From Magnetococcales bacterium HCHbin5 (GTDB lineage: Bacteria > Pseudomonadota > Magnetococcia > Magnetococcales > Magnetaquicoccaceae), in contig PEAG01000030.1 in NCBI GenBank assembly GCA_002753505.1, forward strand, positions 1 through 39,446: a stretch of DNA of 39,446 bases, written 5' to 3'. Numbering within the stretch: the stretch's first letter is position 1; every line of letters begins with the position of its first letter. Positions 6,259 to 13,926 of this stretch are shown here, piece after piece. A model generated the notes under the pieces. It worked only from the letters and a program-made list of their open reading frames with translations. It did not search any database and had not been told where the DNA came from. The translations under genes and the position numbers were made by a program.

Positions 6259-7320
6259 TTAGCCTTCAATCCGCACCGGCAGCCGCCGACTGCCCCAAAC
6301 CCCATGCGCCGCCTCGAATCGCCCCGCACAAACCACCCCACAGACCAAACATCGCCCTCCCTCCCCCAACCGCCAACCCGTCACTGCATACCCAACCCGC
6401 TCGATCAACCGCGCCCCGCAACCGTGGCAACAGGTGATACCTCCCTCCAAATCGACCACATTGCCGGTGTAGACATGACGCACCCCATTGCCCTGGGCAA
6501 TGCGCCGCGCCCGCTGCACCGTCGCCAACGGCGTCGGCGACTTGTCCAACATTTTAAAATCCGGCCTGAAAGCCGAAAAATGGATCGGTACATCCGGTCC
6601 CAACCGATCCACCACCCAGCGGCTCAAAGCGTCCAACTCCGCATCGGAATCATTCTCGCCGGGAATCAACAAGGTGGTCAACTCCACCCAAACCGTCGTT
6701 TCCCGCACCAAATATTCCAACAACTCCAAAACCGGCTGCAAATGCCCCCCCGTCAGATGGTAATAAAAGGACTCCGAAAAAGATTTCAGATCCACATTGG
6801 CCGCATCCATCGCCCCAAAAAAGACCGCCGCCGGCTCCAGATGAATATACCCCGCCGTCACCGCCACCGATTGAACCCCCCGGGCCCGACACGCCTTGGC
6901 AACATCCACCGCATATTCCAAAAAAATGATCGGCTCGTTATAGGTGTAGGCCACACTCCGACACCCACTCCGCGCCGCCGCCACCGCTACCGCCTCCGGC
7001 CGCGCGTAGGAGCCCAAACGATCCATCTCCCGCGCCTTGCTGATGTCCCAATTTTGACAAAAGGTGCAACCCAGGTTACACCCCGCCGTCCCGAAAGATA
7101 AAATCGGCGTTCCCGGCAAAAAATGATTTAGCGGCTTTTTTTCCACCGGATCGACACAAAATCCACTGGAACGACCATAGGTGGTCAACACCATCCGCCC
7201 CCCCTCATGCTTGCGGACAAAACAAAATCCCCGCTGCCCCTCCCCCAATTGACAGCAACGAGGACATAAGTCACATTGAATCCGCCCCGCCGGCAACGGA
7301 TGCCAAAAAGCCGCTTCCAT
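6259..7320 (-). CDS. amrS: AmrS-like radical SAM enzyme (AmmeMemoRadiSam system), 353 aa
   Basis: This is a radical S-adenosylmethionine protein of the PflA-related AmmeMemoRadiSam group, whose biochemical reaction is not firmly established. The cluster-binding motif is CNLGCTFC (CxxxCxxC) at about residue 81. Before it come the family's N-terminal zinc-like cysteines CDLCPRCC and FCVDPVEKKPLNHFLPG, and after it the AYTYNEPIIFLEYA block that is diagnostic of this group. The glycine-containing SAM-contacting segments VDLKSFSE and LTTLLIPGEND follow. The C-terminus holds CCHGCGARLIER and a CLVC pair, suggesting a second metal site. Length and order of blocks fit the family. The usual partners (Memo, AMMECR1) are not next to it. 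The stop lies 10 bp from a satellite repeat unit. Confidence 0.88.
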   Translation of the reverse strand: MEAAFWHPLPAGRIQCDLCPRCCQLGEGQRGFCFVRKHEGGRMVLTTYGRSSGFCVDPVEKKPLNHFLPGTPILSFGTAGCNLGCTFCQNWDISKAREMDRLGSYARPEAVAVAAARSGCRSVAYTYNEPIIFLEYAVDVAKACRARGVQSVAVTAGYIHLEPAAVFFGAMDAANVDLKSFSESFYYHLTGGHLQPVLELLEYLVRETTVWVELTTLLIPGENDSDAELDALSRWVVDRLGPDVPIHFSAFRPDFKMLDKSPTPLATVQRARRIAQGNGVRHVYTGNVVDLEGGITCCHGCGARLIERVGYAVTGWRLGEGGRCLVCGVVCAGRFEAAHGVWGSRRLPVRIEG

Positions 7321-7488
7321 GGTTCCATGCCCCTGTTATAATTGATATAGTTTGATAAAAAAAAATCGGAGTTCACCGGATATTGAAATGGCAGAAAAAA
7401 TATGCCTTAATAGCCCGTAGTCCGATTGTGACCAAAACTCTCTTTGGTACACAATTTCTTGTTCATGACATCGTGTCGGGAGAAGTTC

Positions 7489-7971
7489 ATGCAAGCTGCC
7501 ATTCAATTTTTCAAGGATGCATTGCGCCAGGAGGTGAAAGCATCCGCTTTCTACAACAAGGCCGCCGAAATTACCCGGGATGACGAATCCCGCATGCTCT
7601 ATCTCAAGTTGGCCGGCATGGAAGATGGCCACACGGCCCAACTGTTGGAAAAAGTCAGAAATGCACCCTGTGGTAAATCCTTTGACGTGGATGCATTCGT
7701 GCGGGAGTTGGAAGCGGGCGCAGACTCCGCCATCTCGCCAGAGGAGATGGCGTTGATCGAGACCGGCAGTATACGGCAAGTATTGGAGTTGGCGATACAA
7801 TTTGAAAACAAGTCCTGCAGCAACTATGAAAATCTGGCCCGCGAAAGCACCGATCTTGATGTCAAGGCGCACTGCCTGGATGCCGTCAAGGAGGAGCGTA
7901 GCCATGTGCAGGAGTTGACCAACCTGTTGTACTCCATCGATATGTCCGAAGACGACCGGCCTGGCCTGTAA
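7489..7971 (+). CDS. Rubrerythrin/ferritin-like diiron protein, 160 aa
   Basis: The protein is a four-helix bundle of the rubrerythrin ferritin-like family, which typically reduces peroxide or stores iron. The carboxylate ligands are spaced as expected: EVKASAFY in helix 1, GMEDGHTAQLL (ExxH) in helix 2, QFENKSCSNYE in helix 3 and KEERSHVQEL (ExxH) in helix 4. There is no C-terminal rubredoxin domain, so it needs a separate electron donor. I chose the ATG at 7489, preceded by GGGAGAAG, over an in-frame ATG 45 nt upstream because helix 1 starts right after it. It is divergent from the amrS-like gene and convergent with the exonuclease gene. The oxygen-sensitive radical SAM neighbour and this protein could both relate to oxygen or peroxide stress, but that is inference. 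Confidence 0.85.
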   Translation: MQAAIQFFKDALRQEVKASAFYNKAAEITRDDESRMLYLKLAGMEDGHTAQLLEKVRNAPCGKSFDVDAFVRELEAGADSAISPEEMALIETGSIRQVLELAIQFENKSCSNYENLARESTDLDVKAHCLDAVKEERSHVQELTNLLYSIDMSEDDRPGL

Positions 7972-7994
7972 AAAAGACGACTGACAGAACTCCT

Positions 7995-8024
7995 CCCCCT
8001 CTCCGATGGACTCGGGAGAGGGGG
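7995..8024. terminator. GC-rich hairpin between convergent genes
   Basis: Perfect 10-bp stem CCCCCTCTCC / GGAGAGGGGG with a 10-nt loop, midway between the rubrerythrin stop (7971) and the exonuclease stop (8040). Neither side has a T run, so it is not a textbook intrinsic terminator. It may still stabilise 3' ends of one or both messages. Confidence 0.4.
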
Positions 8025-8039
8025 AAGGGGGGGCCGACC

Positions 8040-8687
8040 TCAAGGCGCGAGGGGCTCCACGACCTCTCGGTTCTGGTCAACCAGCAATCCTTGCGACTGC
8101 ATTGCCAGATAAATTTCCCGACTCACCCAGGCATCTGTTGCTGCATAAGAGATTTGAAAGGGTCGCAGCTCCTTGTTGTCCCAGTTGGAACATTGCGCCC
8201 GCTTGGAGATCCGGAAGCCCAGAAAATGGGCCGACAGGCTGCGCAATCCATAGCTCTCGATCCCCACCCGTCGAGTCACTTCACTCAGGTCCAGCAGCTT
8301 TCTGGGCTCAAACTCAAAAACAGACTGCAAATGCTGCGCATCGTGCGCCAAACCGACCCCCACCTTTAAAATGTTCGGATCACTCATCAGATCGCTCAAT
8401 GCCGAATATTCGGAGATTCGGGTCAACTGAAAAATATGCACATACCCTGAACCCGCCATCTGTACGAGGGAGGGGCGGTAACTGACCCCTTTTTTAAAGG
8501 CGGGTCTGGTTTCCACGTCAAAACCGATGACCCGTTCATTTTTCAAACGCAACACCGCCTCGACCACCTGCTCGTCGGAATCAATCAGCGTAATCGGCCC
8601 CTCCCACTTGCGGATGGGTAACTCGTTGATTTCAGACTTGGACAGCTTGATGGTGGGCGCAGGATGTGGTTTGGAGGATGATCCCAT
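8040..8687 (-). CDS. RNase D-like 3'-5' exonuclease domain protein, 215 aa
   Basis: This is a stand-alone DEDDy-type 3'-5' exonuclease domain like the catalytic part of RNase D, without HRDC domains. The acidic residues that bind two metal ions are seen in GFDVETRP (Exo I, D and E), VGVGLAHDAQHL (Exo II, D) and SYAATDAWVSREIY (Exo III, Tyr and final Asp). Between them SLVQMAGSGYVHIFQL and LLDLSEVTRRVG fit the fold. An in-frame ATG exists at 8726; I prefer 8687 because the additional residues do not resemble the family, although neither start has a strong ribosome-binding site. Substrate could be tRNA or other structured RNA, or DNA; sequence alone does not decide. It stands alone between the rubrerythrin and prepilin genes. 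Confidence 0.82.
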   Translation of the reverse strand: MGSSSKPHPAPTIKLSKSEINELPIRKWEGPITLIDSDEQVVEAVLRLKNERVIGFDVETRPAFKKGVSYRPSLVQMAGSGYVHIFQLTRISEYSALSDLMSDPNILKVGVGLAHDAQHLQSVFEFEPRKLLDLSEVTRRVGIESYGLRSLSAHFLGFRISKRAQCSNWDNKELRPFQISYAATDAWVSREIYLAMQSQGLLVDQNREVVEPLAP

Positions 8688-8787
8688 CACGAACTCTCTG
8701 GACAATGACGTAACTCTTGGGAACATTCAATATCATAAGATGTTCATGGCGGCAATCAAACACAAACGGATCCAGCGATTTTATCCG

Positions 8788-9501
8788 TCATGGTCTGAAC
8801 CGGCCAGCCAGCAGCAGCCGGTTTTTGAGCAGATAGGGAGAGAGCCAGATCAGTTGATCGTCGAAGCCGGATTCGGGATCATTTTGGTAGTTTTCATGGG
8901 AAAACTGTGCGTTTTCGTCGCTGTTTTCCCTTTCCGCCGGGCTGTTGGGGGCGGGTTGCGGCACCCCCGGCAGACTGATGCCGCCCAACAGGTTGGCCCC
9001 GTGAGAGAGGACAATGGCGGGTGCATGGTCGATGCCGTTGCTGACCGTGATGTTGCCATCGGTCGTCAAATCAAAGGCAGGCAGTGGGGAGCGGCTGGCA
9101 TCGGTAAAGGGGGCGGCCACCGCGTAGCGAAAACGGTTATGCCAGGCATCCTCCTCTCCCACACCCAGGGTGATCCAGGGGAGCGTGCCGTGCCAGACCG
9201 AATCGCGCTCCACCCCCGCACAACCGCCAGCCAGCCGATTTTCCCGGCCGCTGTTCTGGGTGTCGGGACAGGGCAGATAACCATGTACCAGGGCAAAACC
9301 CAACAGAGCCTCGTGTATCCGTTCCAGCTGCTCTTTGGTCTCCCGCCGATGGCTGTTTTCCAGTTGGGTGGCGAGGGGAAGCATCAAGCCACCCAACAGC
9401 AAACTGAGAATCACCATCACCATGGTGATTTCAATCAGGGTGAAACCGCCTGCAGAGCCCGGATTCCGTTGCCCTGAGTGGATGTACTCTCTTGTTTCCA
9501 T
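8788..9501 (-). CDS. Type IV prepilin-like (pseudopilin) protein, 237 aa
   Basis: The N-terminus carries the prepilin peptidase site GGFTLIEITMVMVILSLLL, with cleavage expected after the second glycine and glutamate at mature position 5. The following 20-residue hydrophobic helix and the amphipathic ELENSHRRETKEQLERI-type extension are typical of pilins and type II secretion pseudopilins. The 19-residue leader is longer than usual. The C-terminal globular part contains four or more cysteine or tryptophan landmarks (LPCPDTQNS, GGCAGVERD, WHGTLPW), which resemble single prepilin-like proteins often seen outside pilus operons. No secretion or pilus genes are nearby, so its machine must be encoded elsewhere. 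The small leader-to-start distance and lack of a strong ribosome-binding site leave the exact start a little uncertain. Confidence 0.82.
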   Translation of the reverse strand: METREYIHSGQRNPGSAGGFTLIEITMVMVILSLLLGGLMLPLATQLENSHRRETKEQLERIHEALLGFALVHGYLPCPDTQNSGRENRLAGGCAGVERDSVWHGTLPWITLGVGEEDAWHNRFRYAVAAPFTDASRSPLPAFDLTTDGNITVSNGIDHAPAIVLSHGANLLGGISLPGVPQPAPNSPAERENSDENAQFSHENYQNDPESGFDDQLIWLSPYLLKNRLLLAGRFRP

Positions 9502-9694
9502 GCAACCAGACCTCTCGTCAAACAGACCACGACCTGGTCTCCACGATAGGGAGAAGTGGCGGCGGATTCAAGGCATGACCTCAAGAAGATTGATCTCATC
9601 TGCACGATCATGATATGCTCACCTCTGGTAAAAACCGTGAGACAGCCCATTTTTGCGTTTGTCAACAGCAGGTGTTTTACCGACGAGGCGACCC

Positions 9695-10609
9695 ATGGAA
9701 CCGATGCAGCAAGAGAACCCTACCGAACCACAACCTGGCACCGACTTGACCGTACAGAGTCTGCTGCAACGCTACCTGGCGGAGGTCTCCAGCAAAAAAT
9801 CCCCCGTGACCTCTGAGCGGGAAAATCGCATTGCCCACTATCTTGCGGTGCGGATAGGCAATATTCCCCTCTCCGAGTTGACCCCTTTGGCGTTGACGCA
9901 ATTTCGTGACAGTCGGGTGCAGGAGGCCTCTGCCGCTGCTGTGGCCCGTGATCTGGCACTGCTCTCTCAGGTGATCGATACCGCCATGGCTGACTGGGGA
10001 GTGGAACTGCCAAGCAATCCCCTCAATGCGGTGGCGGCTCCCGTCGATGTGCAAGGCCGGGGGCGGCAACTGGGGGCCGGGGAGCGGTTGCGATTGATCG
10101 CGGCCTGTGGTCGGCACAGCAACCCCATGATGGGGTGGGTGGTGCGTATTATTCTTGCCACCGGCATGCGCAAGGCGGAGGTGCTGAAGCTGCACCGTTC
10201 CCATGTGGACCTCAAGGCCCGGGTTGTTCATCTGCCCAAGGTGGGTACCTGGCCCGCGCGGGATGTACCGCTCACGCAGGAGGCGACCAAAATTTTCAAG
10301 GAGGCGTTGCAGCATGTCAAAGATGTCAGCGACACAACGCTCATTTTTTTTGGTGAGCCCGGCAAGTTTGGTCAACGCCGTCCTTATGCGATCGATCGGG
10401 TGTTGCGGCAGGCCATGAGCCGGGCCCGGTTAAAACCCTTCAGTTGCGAAGAGTTGCGGGATAATGCCCTCTTCCGCATGCAGGAGGCGGGATTGACGGA
10501 GGAGGAGGTGGTTGCCATTACCGGTGCCCGTACCCTGCGGATTGATCGCCGCGCGCCCCATCTGCAGGCGGATGTGTTGTTGCAGCGGTTGGATGCGCTG
10601 GGTTTGTAG
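9695..10609 (+). CDS. Tyrosine-recombinase-fold protein lacking catalytic residues, 304 aa
   Basis: The architecture is that of a phage-type integrase or XerC/D protein: an N-terminal SAM-like core-binding domain (residues about 17-105) and a catalytic domain. Arginine I is present in ATGMRKAEVLKL (R159) and the beta-hairpin lysine in LPKVGTWPARDVPL (K182). Box II is altered: where HxxRH is expected the sequence is EELRD (E252, R255). The later histidine is replaced (ITGART), and the nucleophilic tyrosine position reads IDRRAPHL, with no tyrosine anywhere after residue 231. It therefore probably cannot cut DNA and may only bind it. The ATG at 9695 follows a GAGG ribosome-binding site. It ends 13 nt before miaA and is likely cotranscribed. 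No phage or island genes accompany it. Confidence 0.8.
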   Translation: MEPMQQENPTEPQPGTDLTVQSLLQRYLAEVSSKKSPVTSERENRIAHYLAVRIGNIPLSELTPLALTQFRDSRVQEASAAAVARDLALLSQVIDTAMADWGVELPSNPLNAVAAPVDVQGRGRQLGAGERLRLIAACGRHSNPMMGWVVRIILATGMRKAEVLKLHRSHVDLKARVVHLPKVGTWPARDVPLTQEATKIFKEALQHVKDVSDTTLIFFGEPGKFGQRRPYAIDRVLRQAMSRARLKPFSCEELRDNALFRMQEAGLTEEEVVAITGARTLRIDRRAPHLQADVLLQRLDALGL

Positions 10610-10622
10610 AGGTGGTCAATTT

Positions 10623-11546
10623 TTGAACAATGCCCTCCTGGTCATCCTTGGTCCCACCGCGTCCGGCAAGACCCGCCTGGGGGTCGCTCTGGCCCGGTAC
10701 ATGACTGCCCGGGATGGTCGTGGTTGGGAGATCCTTTCTGCCGATTCGCGCCAGGTGTTCCGGGGGATGGATATCGGAACCGGCAAGGATTTGGCCGAAT
10801 ACGGCAGCCTCCCCTATCACCTGATCGATATTTGTGATCCCGGTTATTCATTCAGTGTTTATGAGTTTCAACACCGTTTTTATCAGGCGGTGGCCGACAT
10901 TCAGGGCCGGGGCCGTCTGCCGATGCTGGTGGGGGGGAGCGGTTTGTATCTGGATGCGGCGGTGCGGGGGTATCTGCTGCAGCCGGTGGCGGAAAATCCG
11001 GCGTTGCGGGCTGAGTTGGCTGGTTGGGCGTGGGCGGATCTGGAGGCCCGTCTTCGGCGTCTGCGGCCTGCCCTCCACAACCGTACGGATCTGGATTGTC
11101 GGGAGCGTTTGGTGCGGGCGATTGAGATTGCGGAGGGTTCCGCCAATCAGGCACCCCGGCCTGCGCCTCCGTTGACTCCCTTCATCATGGGGATACGTTG
11201 GGAGCGCAGCCTGTTGCGGCAGCGGATTACGGCGCGGTTGGAGGCGCGGTTGCAGGCTGGTCTGTTGGCCGAGGTGGAGGGGTTGTTGGGGGGCGGGTTG
11301 GCGATGGAGCGGCTGGCTGCTTATGGGTTGGAGTATCGTTTTGCGTGTCGTTATCTGGCAGGGGAGCTGTCGTGGGAGGCCTTTTTTGCGGGGTTGAACC
11401 GGGCCATTCATCAATTTGCCAAGCGACAGGAGACCTGGTTTCGCCACATGGAGCGGCAGGGGGTGGTGATCCATTGGCTGGATGGGGCTGCGGATCCGCT
11501 GGAGGCGGCGGTAGCCTGTTTGCAGCGGGAAAAATTTTTGCCCTGA
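10623..11546 (+). CDS. miaA: tRNA dimethylallyltransferase MiaA, 307 aa
   Basis: MiaA transfers a dimethylallyl group to N6 of A37 in tRNAs that read codons starting with U. Signature elements are the P-loop LGPTASGKT close to the N-terminus, SADSRQVFRGMDIGTGKD (tRNA- and substrate-binding loop), HLIDICDPGYSFSVYEF, LVGGSGLYLDA, and the late AKRQETWFRH block. An open frame extends upstream into the recombinase-like gene, but those residues are unlike MiaA. I choose TTG at 10623: AGAGGTGG lies 7 nt before it, just after the preceding stop, and this places the P-loop where it belongs. The C-terminal third is slightly short compared with E. coli MiaA (316 aa). A hairpin-chain repeat begins 14 bp after the stop. 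Confidence 0.92.
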   Translation: MNNALLVILGPTASGKTRLGVALARYMTARDGRGWEILSADSRQVFRGMDIGTGKDLAEYGSLPYHLIDICDPGYSFSVYEFQHRFYQAVADIQGRGRLPMLVGGSGLYLDAAVRGYLLQPVAENPALRAELAGWAWADLEARLRRLRPALHNRTDLDCRERLVRAIEIAEGSANQAPRPAPPLTPFIMGIRWERSLLRQRITARLEARLQAGLLAEVEGLLGGGLAMERLAAYGLEYRFACRYLAGELSWEAFFAGLNRAIHQFAKRQETWFRHMERQGVVIHWLDGAADPLEAAVACLQREKFLP

Positions 11547-11560
11547 ATGCTTTTAAAACT

Positions 11561-12006
11561 ATTGCAGGGGTCCGGGGACCGTCACGGTCCCCGGTGGGGT
11601 GCAGGGGCAAAGCCCCTGCATGAGCTGCGCGTTTTCCCAAAGCAAATTTTCACAGAAAATTTGCGCAACGCGCACAAAACCTGCCCCGCAGGGGCAGACT
11701 CTTGGAGGGCGGCAGCCCGACTCGCACGGTTATGTTACGGAAAATGTTTGGATAAGAAACCAGAACTTTCGGGCCTTCCGCTTTTTGTTCGATACAAGGC
11801 CAGGATCGGTTTTTTCTCCAAGCCAAATAACCTTTTGCCCGCTCTCAGTCGGGCTGCCGCCCTCCAGCAGTGCCCCTGCGGGGCGTTTTGGGCGCGCTGC
11901 GCCCATTTGCTGCGCAAATGGGCTTCGGTGAAAGCGCGCCCGTTCATGCAGGGGCTCCGCCCCTGCACCCCGCCGGGGACCGTGACGGTCCCCGGACCCC
12001 TGCAAT
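11561..12006 (-). repeat. Complete hairpin-chain intergenic element, copy B (inverted relative to A)
   Basis: Same terminal ATTGCAGGGG / CCCCTGCAAT ends and core, but in the opposite orientation to copy A: the arm with GCAAATTTTC/GAAAATTTGC comes first and the arm with GCCCATTTGC/GCAAATGGGC second. Both terminal palindromes here have the ACCGT/ACGGT form. The GCCCC/GGGGC stem is lengthened by a T/A pair (TGCCCC/GGGGCA). It fills the gap between miaA and the ferredoxin gene. Confidence 0.9.
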
Positions 12007-12036
12007 AGTTTCAGGTCGGTTGGAACGGTAGCGTTT

Positions 12037-12420
12037 GTGAATGATCGACATTATACGGGGAGCAAGGGGGTTCAGGTGGCGGAAAACCCGGCAGGTGAGA
12101 TTCAGCTGTTTTGTTGCGTCAACACGCGGGATCCCAGCCATCCCCGAGGCAGTTGTGGCTATCATGCCCCTTTTGATGCGCCGGAGTATCTCGCCAGCCG
12201 ACTCAGTCAGTTGCCCCAGCTCTCTCATCTCCAGATCAACAGCTCCGGTTGCATGGATCGGTGCGAGCAGGGGCCCGTGCTGGTGATTTATCCCCAGGGG
12301 GTGTGGTACTGTTACCGTTCGCGGCGTGATGTGGATGAAATTATCACCCACCACCTGATGGGCGGGGAGGTGGTGCAGCGGCTTCTGCTCAAACCTGCCC
12401 GGCAAAAGCCGACTCCTTGA
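12037..12420 (+). CDS. Thioredoxin-like [2Fe-2S] ferredoxin, 127 aa
   Basis: This is a small (2Fe-2S) ferredoxin of the Shethna-protein/thioredoxin-like type. Four cluster cysteines are visible: the first in LFCCVNTRDP, the second in RGSCGYHAP, and the last pair in SSGCMDRCEQGP (CxxxC), followed by PVLVIYPQGVWYC, which matches the family's strand after the cluster. It probably carries electrons in the cytoplasm; its partner is not evident. The ATG at 12037 is the longest start. A GTG at 12076 with AAGGGGG six nt before it would give a 114-residue protein beginning just before the domain and may be the real start. It ends 24 nt before mutM and could be cotranscribed with it. Confidence 0.85.
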   Translation: MNDRHYTGSKGVQVAENPAGEIQLFCCVNTRDPSHPRGSCGYHAPFDAPEYLASRLSQLPQLSHLQINSSGCMDRCEQGPVLVIYPQGVWYCYRSRRDVDEIITHHLMGGEVVQRLLLKPARQKPTP

Positions 12421-12444
12421 TCCCTTGTTGAAGGTTGATGCCGG

Positions 12445-13263
12445 ATGCCAGAACTGCCAGAGGTGGAAACCCTGTGCCGGGAGTTGCGACCACTGATCAT
12501 CGGGCAACAGGTGGTTGAAGTGGTGGTGCGTTGCGAATCGTTGCGCTGGCCAGTACCGGTGGCAGATTTGCAACAGGGTCTGGTGGGTGGCACCATTCAG
12601 CAGGTGAGCCGGCGGGGTAAATATTTGTTGATCCAGGTGGAGCAGGGGGTGTTGATTGTCCACTTGGGCATGTCGGGCCGACTCTCCTTTTATACGACCG
12701 CGCCTGTTTTGGCAAAACATGACCATGTGGTGATACGGTTTGCCAGCGGAGCTGTATTGTACTATTCAGACCCCAGGCGTTTTGGCTCGTTGTCCTGGAC
12801 CCGGGATTTGCCCGCCCGCCATCCCCTGTTGGCCGATCTGGGTCCGGAACCGCTGGAGGCGGATTTCAGCGGCCATTATTTATGGCAACAGGCTGAAAAC
12901 AGACGGACGTCCATTAAAAGCCTGTTGATGGACAGCCATGTGGTGGTCGGTATTGGCAATATCTACGCGGCGGAAGCCCTTCATCAGGCGGCGGTGCATC
13001 CGGCGCGTCCCGCTGGTTCGTTGTCCGAGGCGCGATGCGAGGCGTTGGTGGCGGCCATTCGAGTGATTTTGCAGCGTGCCATCGAACAGGGTGGGACAAC
13101 CATCAAGGATTATCGTCGTGCGGAGGGGTCCGGGGGCTATTTCCAGCAGGTGTTGCAGGTCTATGGACACAAGGGAAAACCGTGTCCCCGCTGTGGCACC
13201 ATCCTGGTCGATCTTCGATTGGGGGGGCGGGCATCCTGTTGTTGTCCCGCCTGTCAGCGGTAA
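12445..13263 (+). CDS. mutM: Formamidopyrimidine-DNA glycosylase (Fpg/MutM), 272 aa
   Basis: This bifunctional base-excision repair enzyme removes 8-oxoguanine and formamidopyrimidines and nicks the DNA at the site. The catalytic N-terminal proline and glutamate follow the start methionine (MPELPEVETLCRELRP), and the conserved lysine lies in SRRGKYLLI. The helix-two-turn-helix region is seen as GIGNIYAAEALHQAAVHP, and the C-terminal zinc finger as CPRCG and CCPACQ, in the expected spacing. The protein ends right after the finger, as usual. The length (272) fits the family (about 270). The ferredoxin gene precedes it by 24 nt; repeat satellites begin 29 bp after its stop. Confidence 0.96.
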   Translation: MPELPEVETLCRELRPLIIGQQVVEVVVRCESLRWPVPVADLQQGLVGGTIQQVSRRGKYLLIQVEQGVLIVHLGMSGRLSFYTTAPVLAKHDHVVIRFASGAVLYYSDPRRFGSLSWTRDLPARHPLLADLGPEPLEADFSGHYLWQQAENRRTSIKSLLMDSHVVVGIGNIYAAEALHQAAVHPARPAGSLSEARCEALVAAIRVILQRAIEQGGTTIKDYRRAEGSGGYFQQVLQVYGHKGKPCPRCGTILVDLRLGGRASCCCPACQR

Positions 13264-13292
13264 GGGGGATCATCTGTTAATCTTTCCAAACC

Positions 13293-13402
13293 ATTGCAGG
13301 GGTCCGGGGACTGTCACGCTCCCCGGTGGGGTGCAGAGGCAAAGCCCCATATGCGCGCTAACAGGATGGCCCCACCCATGCTTTTCTTGATCTTTTAAAA
13401 CC
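13293..13402 (+). repeat. 110-bp satellite unit left of element copy C
   Basis: This unit resembles the satellites at 5411-5622, with the spacer ATATGCGCGCTAACAGGATG and a TTTTCTTGATCTTTTAAAA end. Its terminal palindrome is damaged: the left arm reads GGGGACTGT while the right still reads ACGCTCCCC. Among the copies here it is the one with a clearly unpaired change. Confidence 0.8.
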
Positions 13403-13845
13403 ATTGCAGGGGTCCGGGGAGCGTCACGCTCCCCGGTGGGGTGCAGGGGCAAAGCCCCTGCATGTAACGGGCGCGCTTTCACAAAAGCCCATTTGCGCAG
13501 CAAATGGGCGCAGCGCGCCCAAAACGCCCCGCAGGGGCACTGCTGGAGGGCGGCAGCCCGACCGAGAGCGGGCCAAATGGGGCATGGCTTGGAAAAAAAA
13601 TGTTCCTGGCCTTGTATCAAACGAGAAACTGAATATCCGAAGGTTTTGGTTTTTTATCCAAATATTTTCCACGACATAACCGTGCGAGTCGGGCTGCCGC
13701 CCTCCCAAGGTCGCCCCTGCGGGGCGGTTTTGGGCGCGTTGCGCAAATTTTCTGCGAAAATTTGCTTTGGGAAAACGCGCCGTTCAGCAGGGGCTCCGCC
13801 CCTGCACCCCGCTGGGGACCGTGACGGTCCCCAGGCCCCTGCAAT
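13403..13845 (+). repeat. Complete hairpin-chain intergenic element, copy C
   Basis: Orientation is as in copy A. The left arm has the AGCGT/ACGCT palindrome and the GCCCATTTGC/GCAAATGGGC hairpin; the right arm has GCAAATTTTC/GAAAATTTGC and an ACCGT/ACGGT palindrome flanked by CTGGGG/CCCCAG. The two ends of one copy thus carry different but internally paired stems. It lies between mutM and the sigma-54 activator gene, whose 3' ends both face it. Confidence 0.9.
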
Positions 13846-13892
13846 CGTTCAGAGGGGAAAAATACGGGTATGATTTTGACATACATCCTGCT

Positions 13893-13926
13893 GATTGCGG
13901 GTCGTCACAACAAACGACCCGCAATC
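13893..13926 (-). terminator. Strong hairpin at the stop of the sigma-54 activator gene
   Basis: Perfect 13-bp stem GATTGCGGGTCGT / ACGACCCGCAATC with an 8-nt loop, starting within the stop codon of the regulator gene. No immediate T run follows on the minus strand; a TTTTTCCCC stretch comes only about 30 nt later. It may act as a terminator or as 3'-end protection. Confidence 0.5.

Noticed and set aside
7336-8043. 235-codon minus-strand frame over the rubrerythrin-like gene
   Set aside because: Antisense to a gene with all four diiron-ligand helices; no family likeness of its own.
11944-12726. 260-codon minus-strand frame across element B, the ferredoxin and mutM
   Set aside because: It crosses a repeat and two well-supported genes in antisense.
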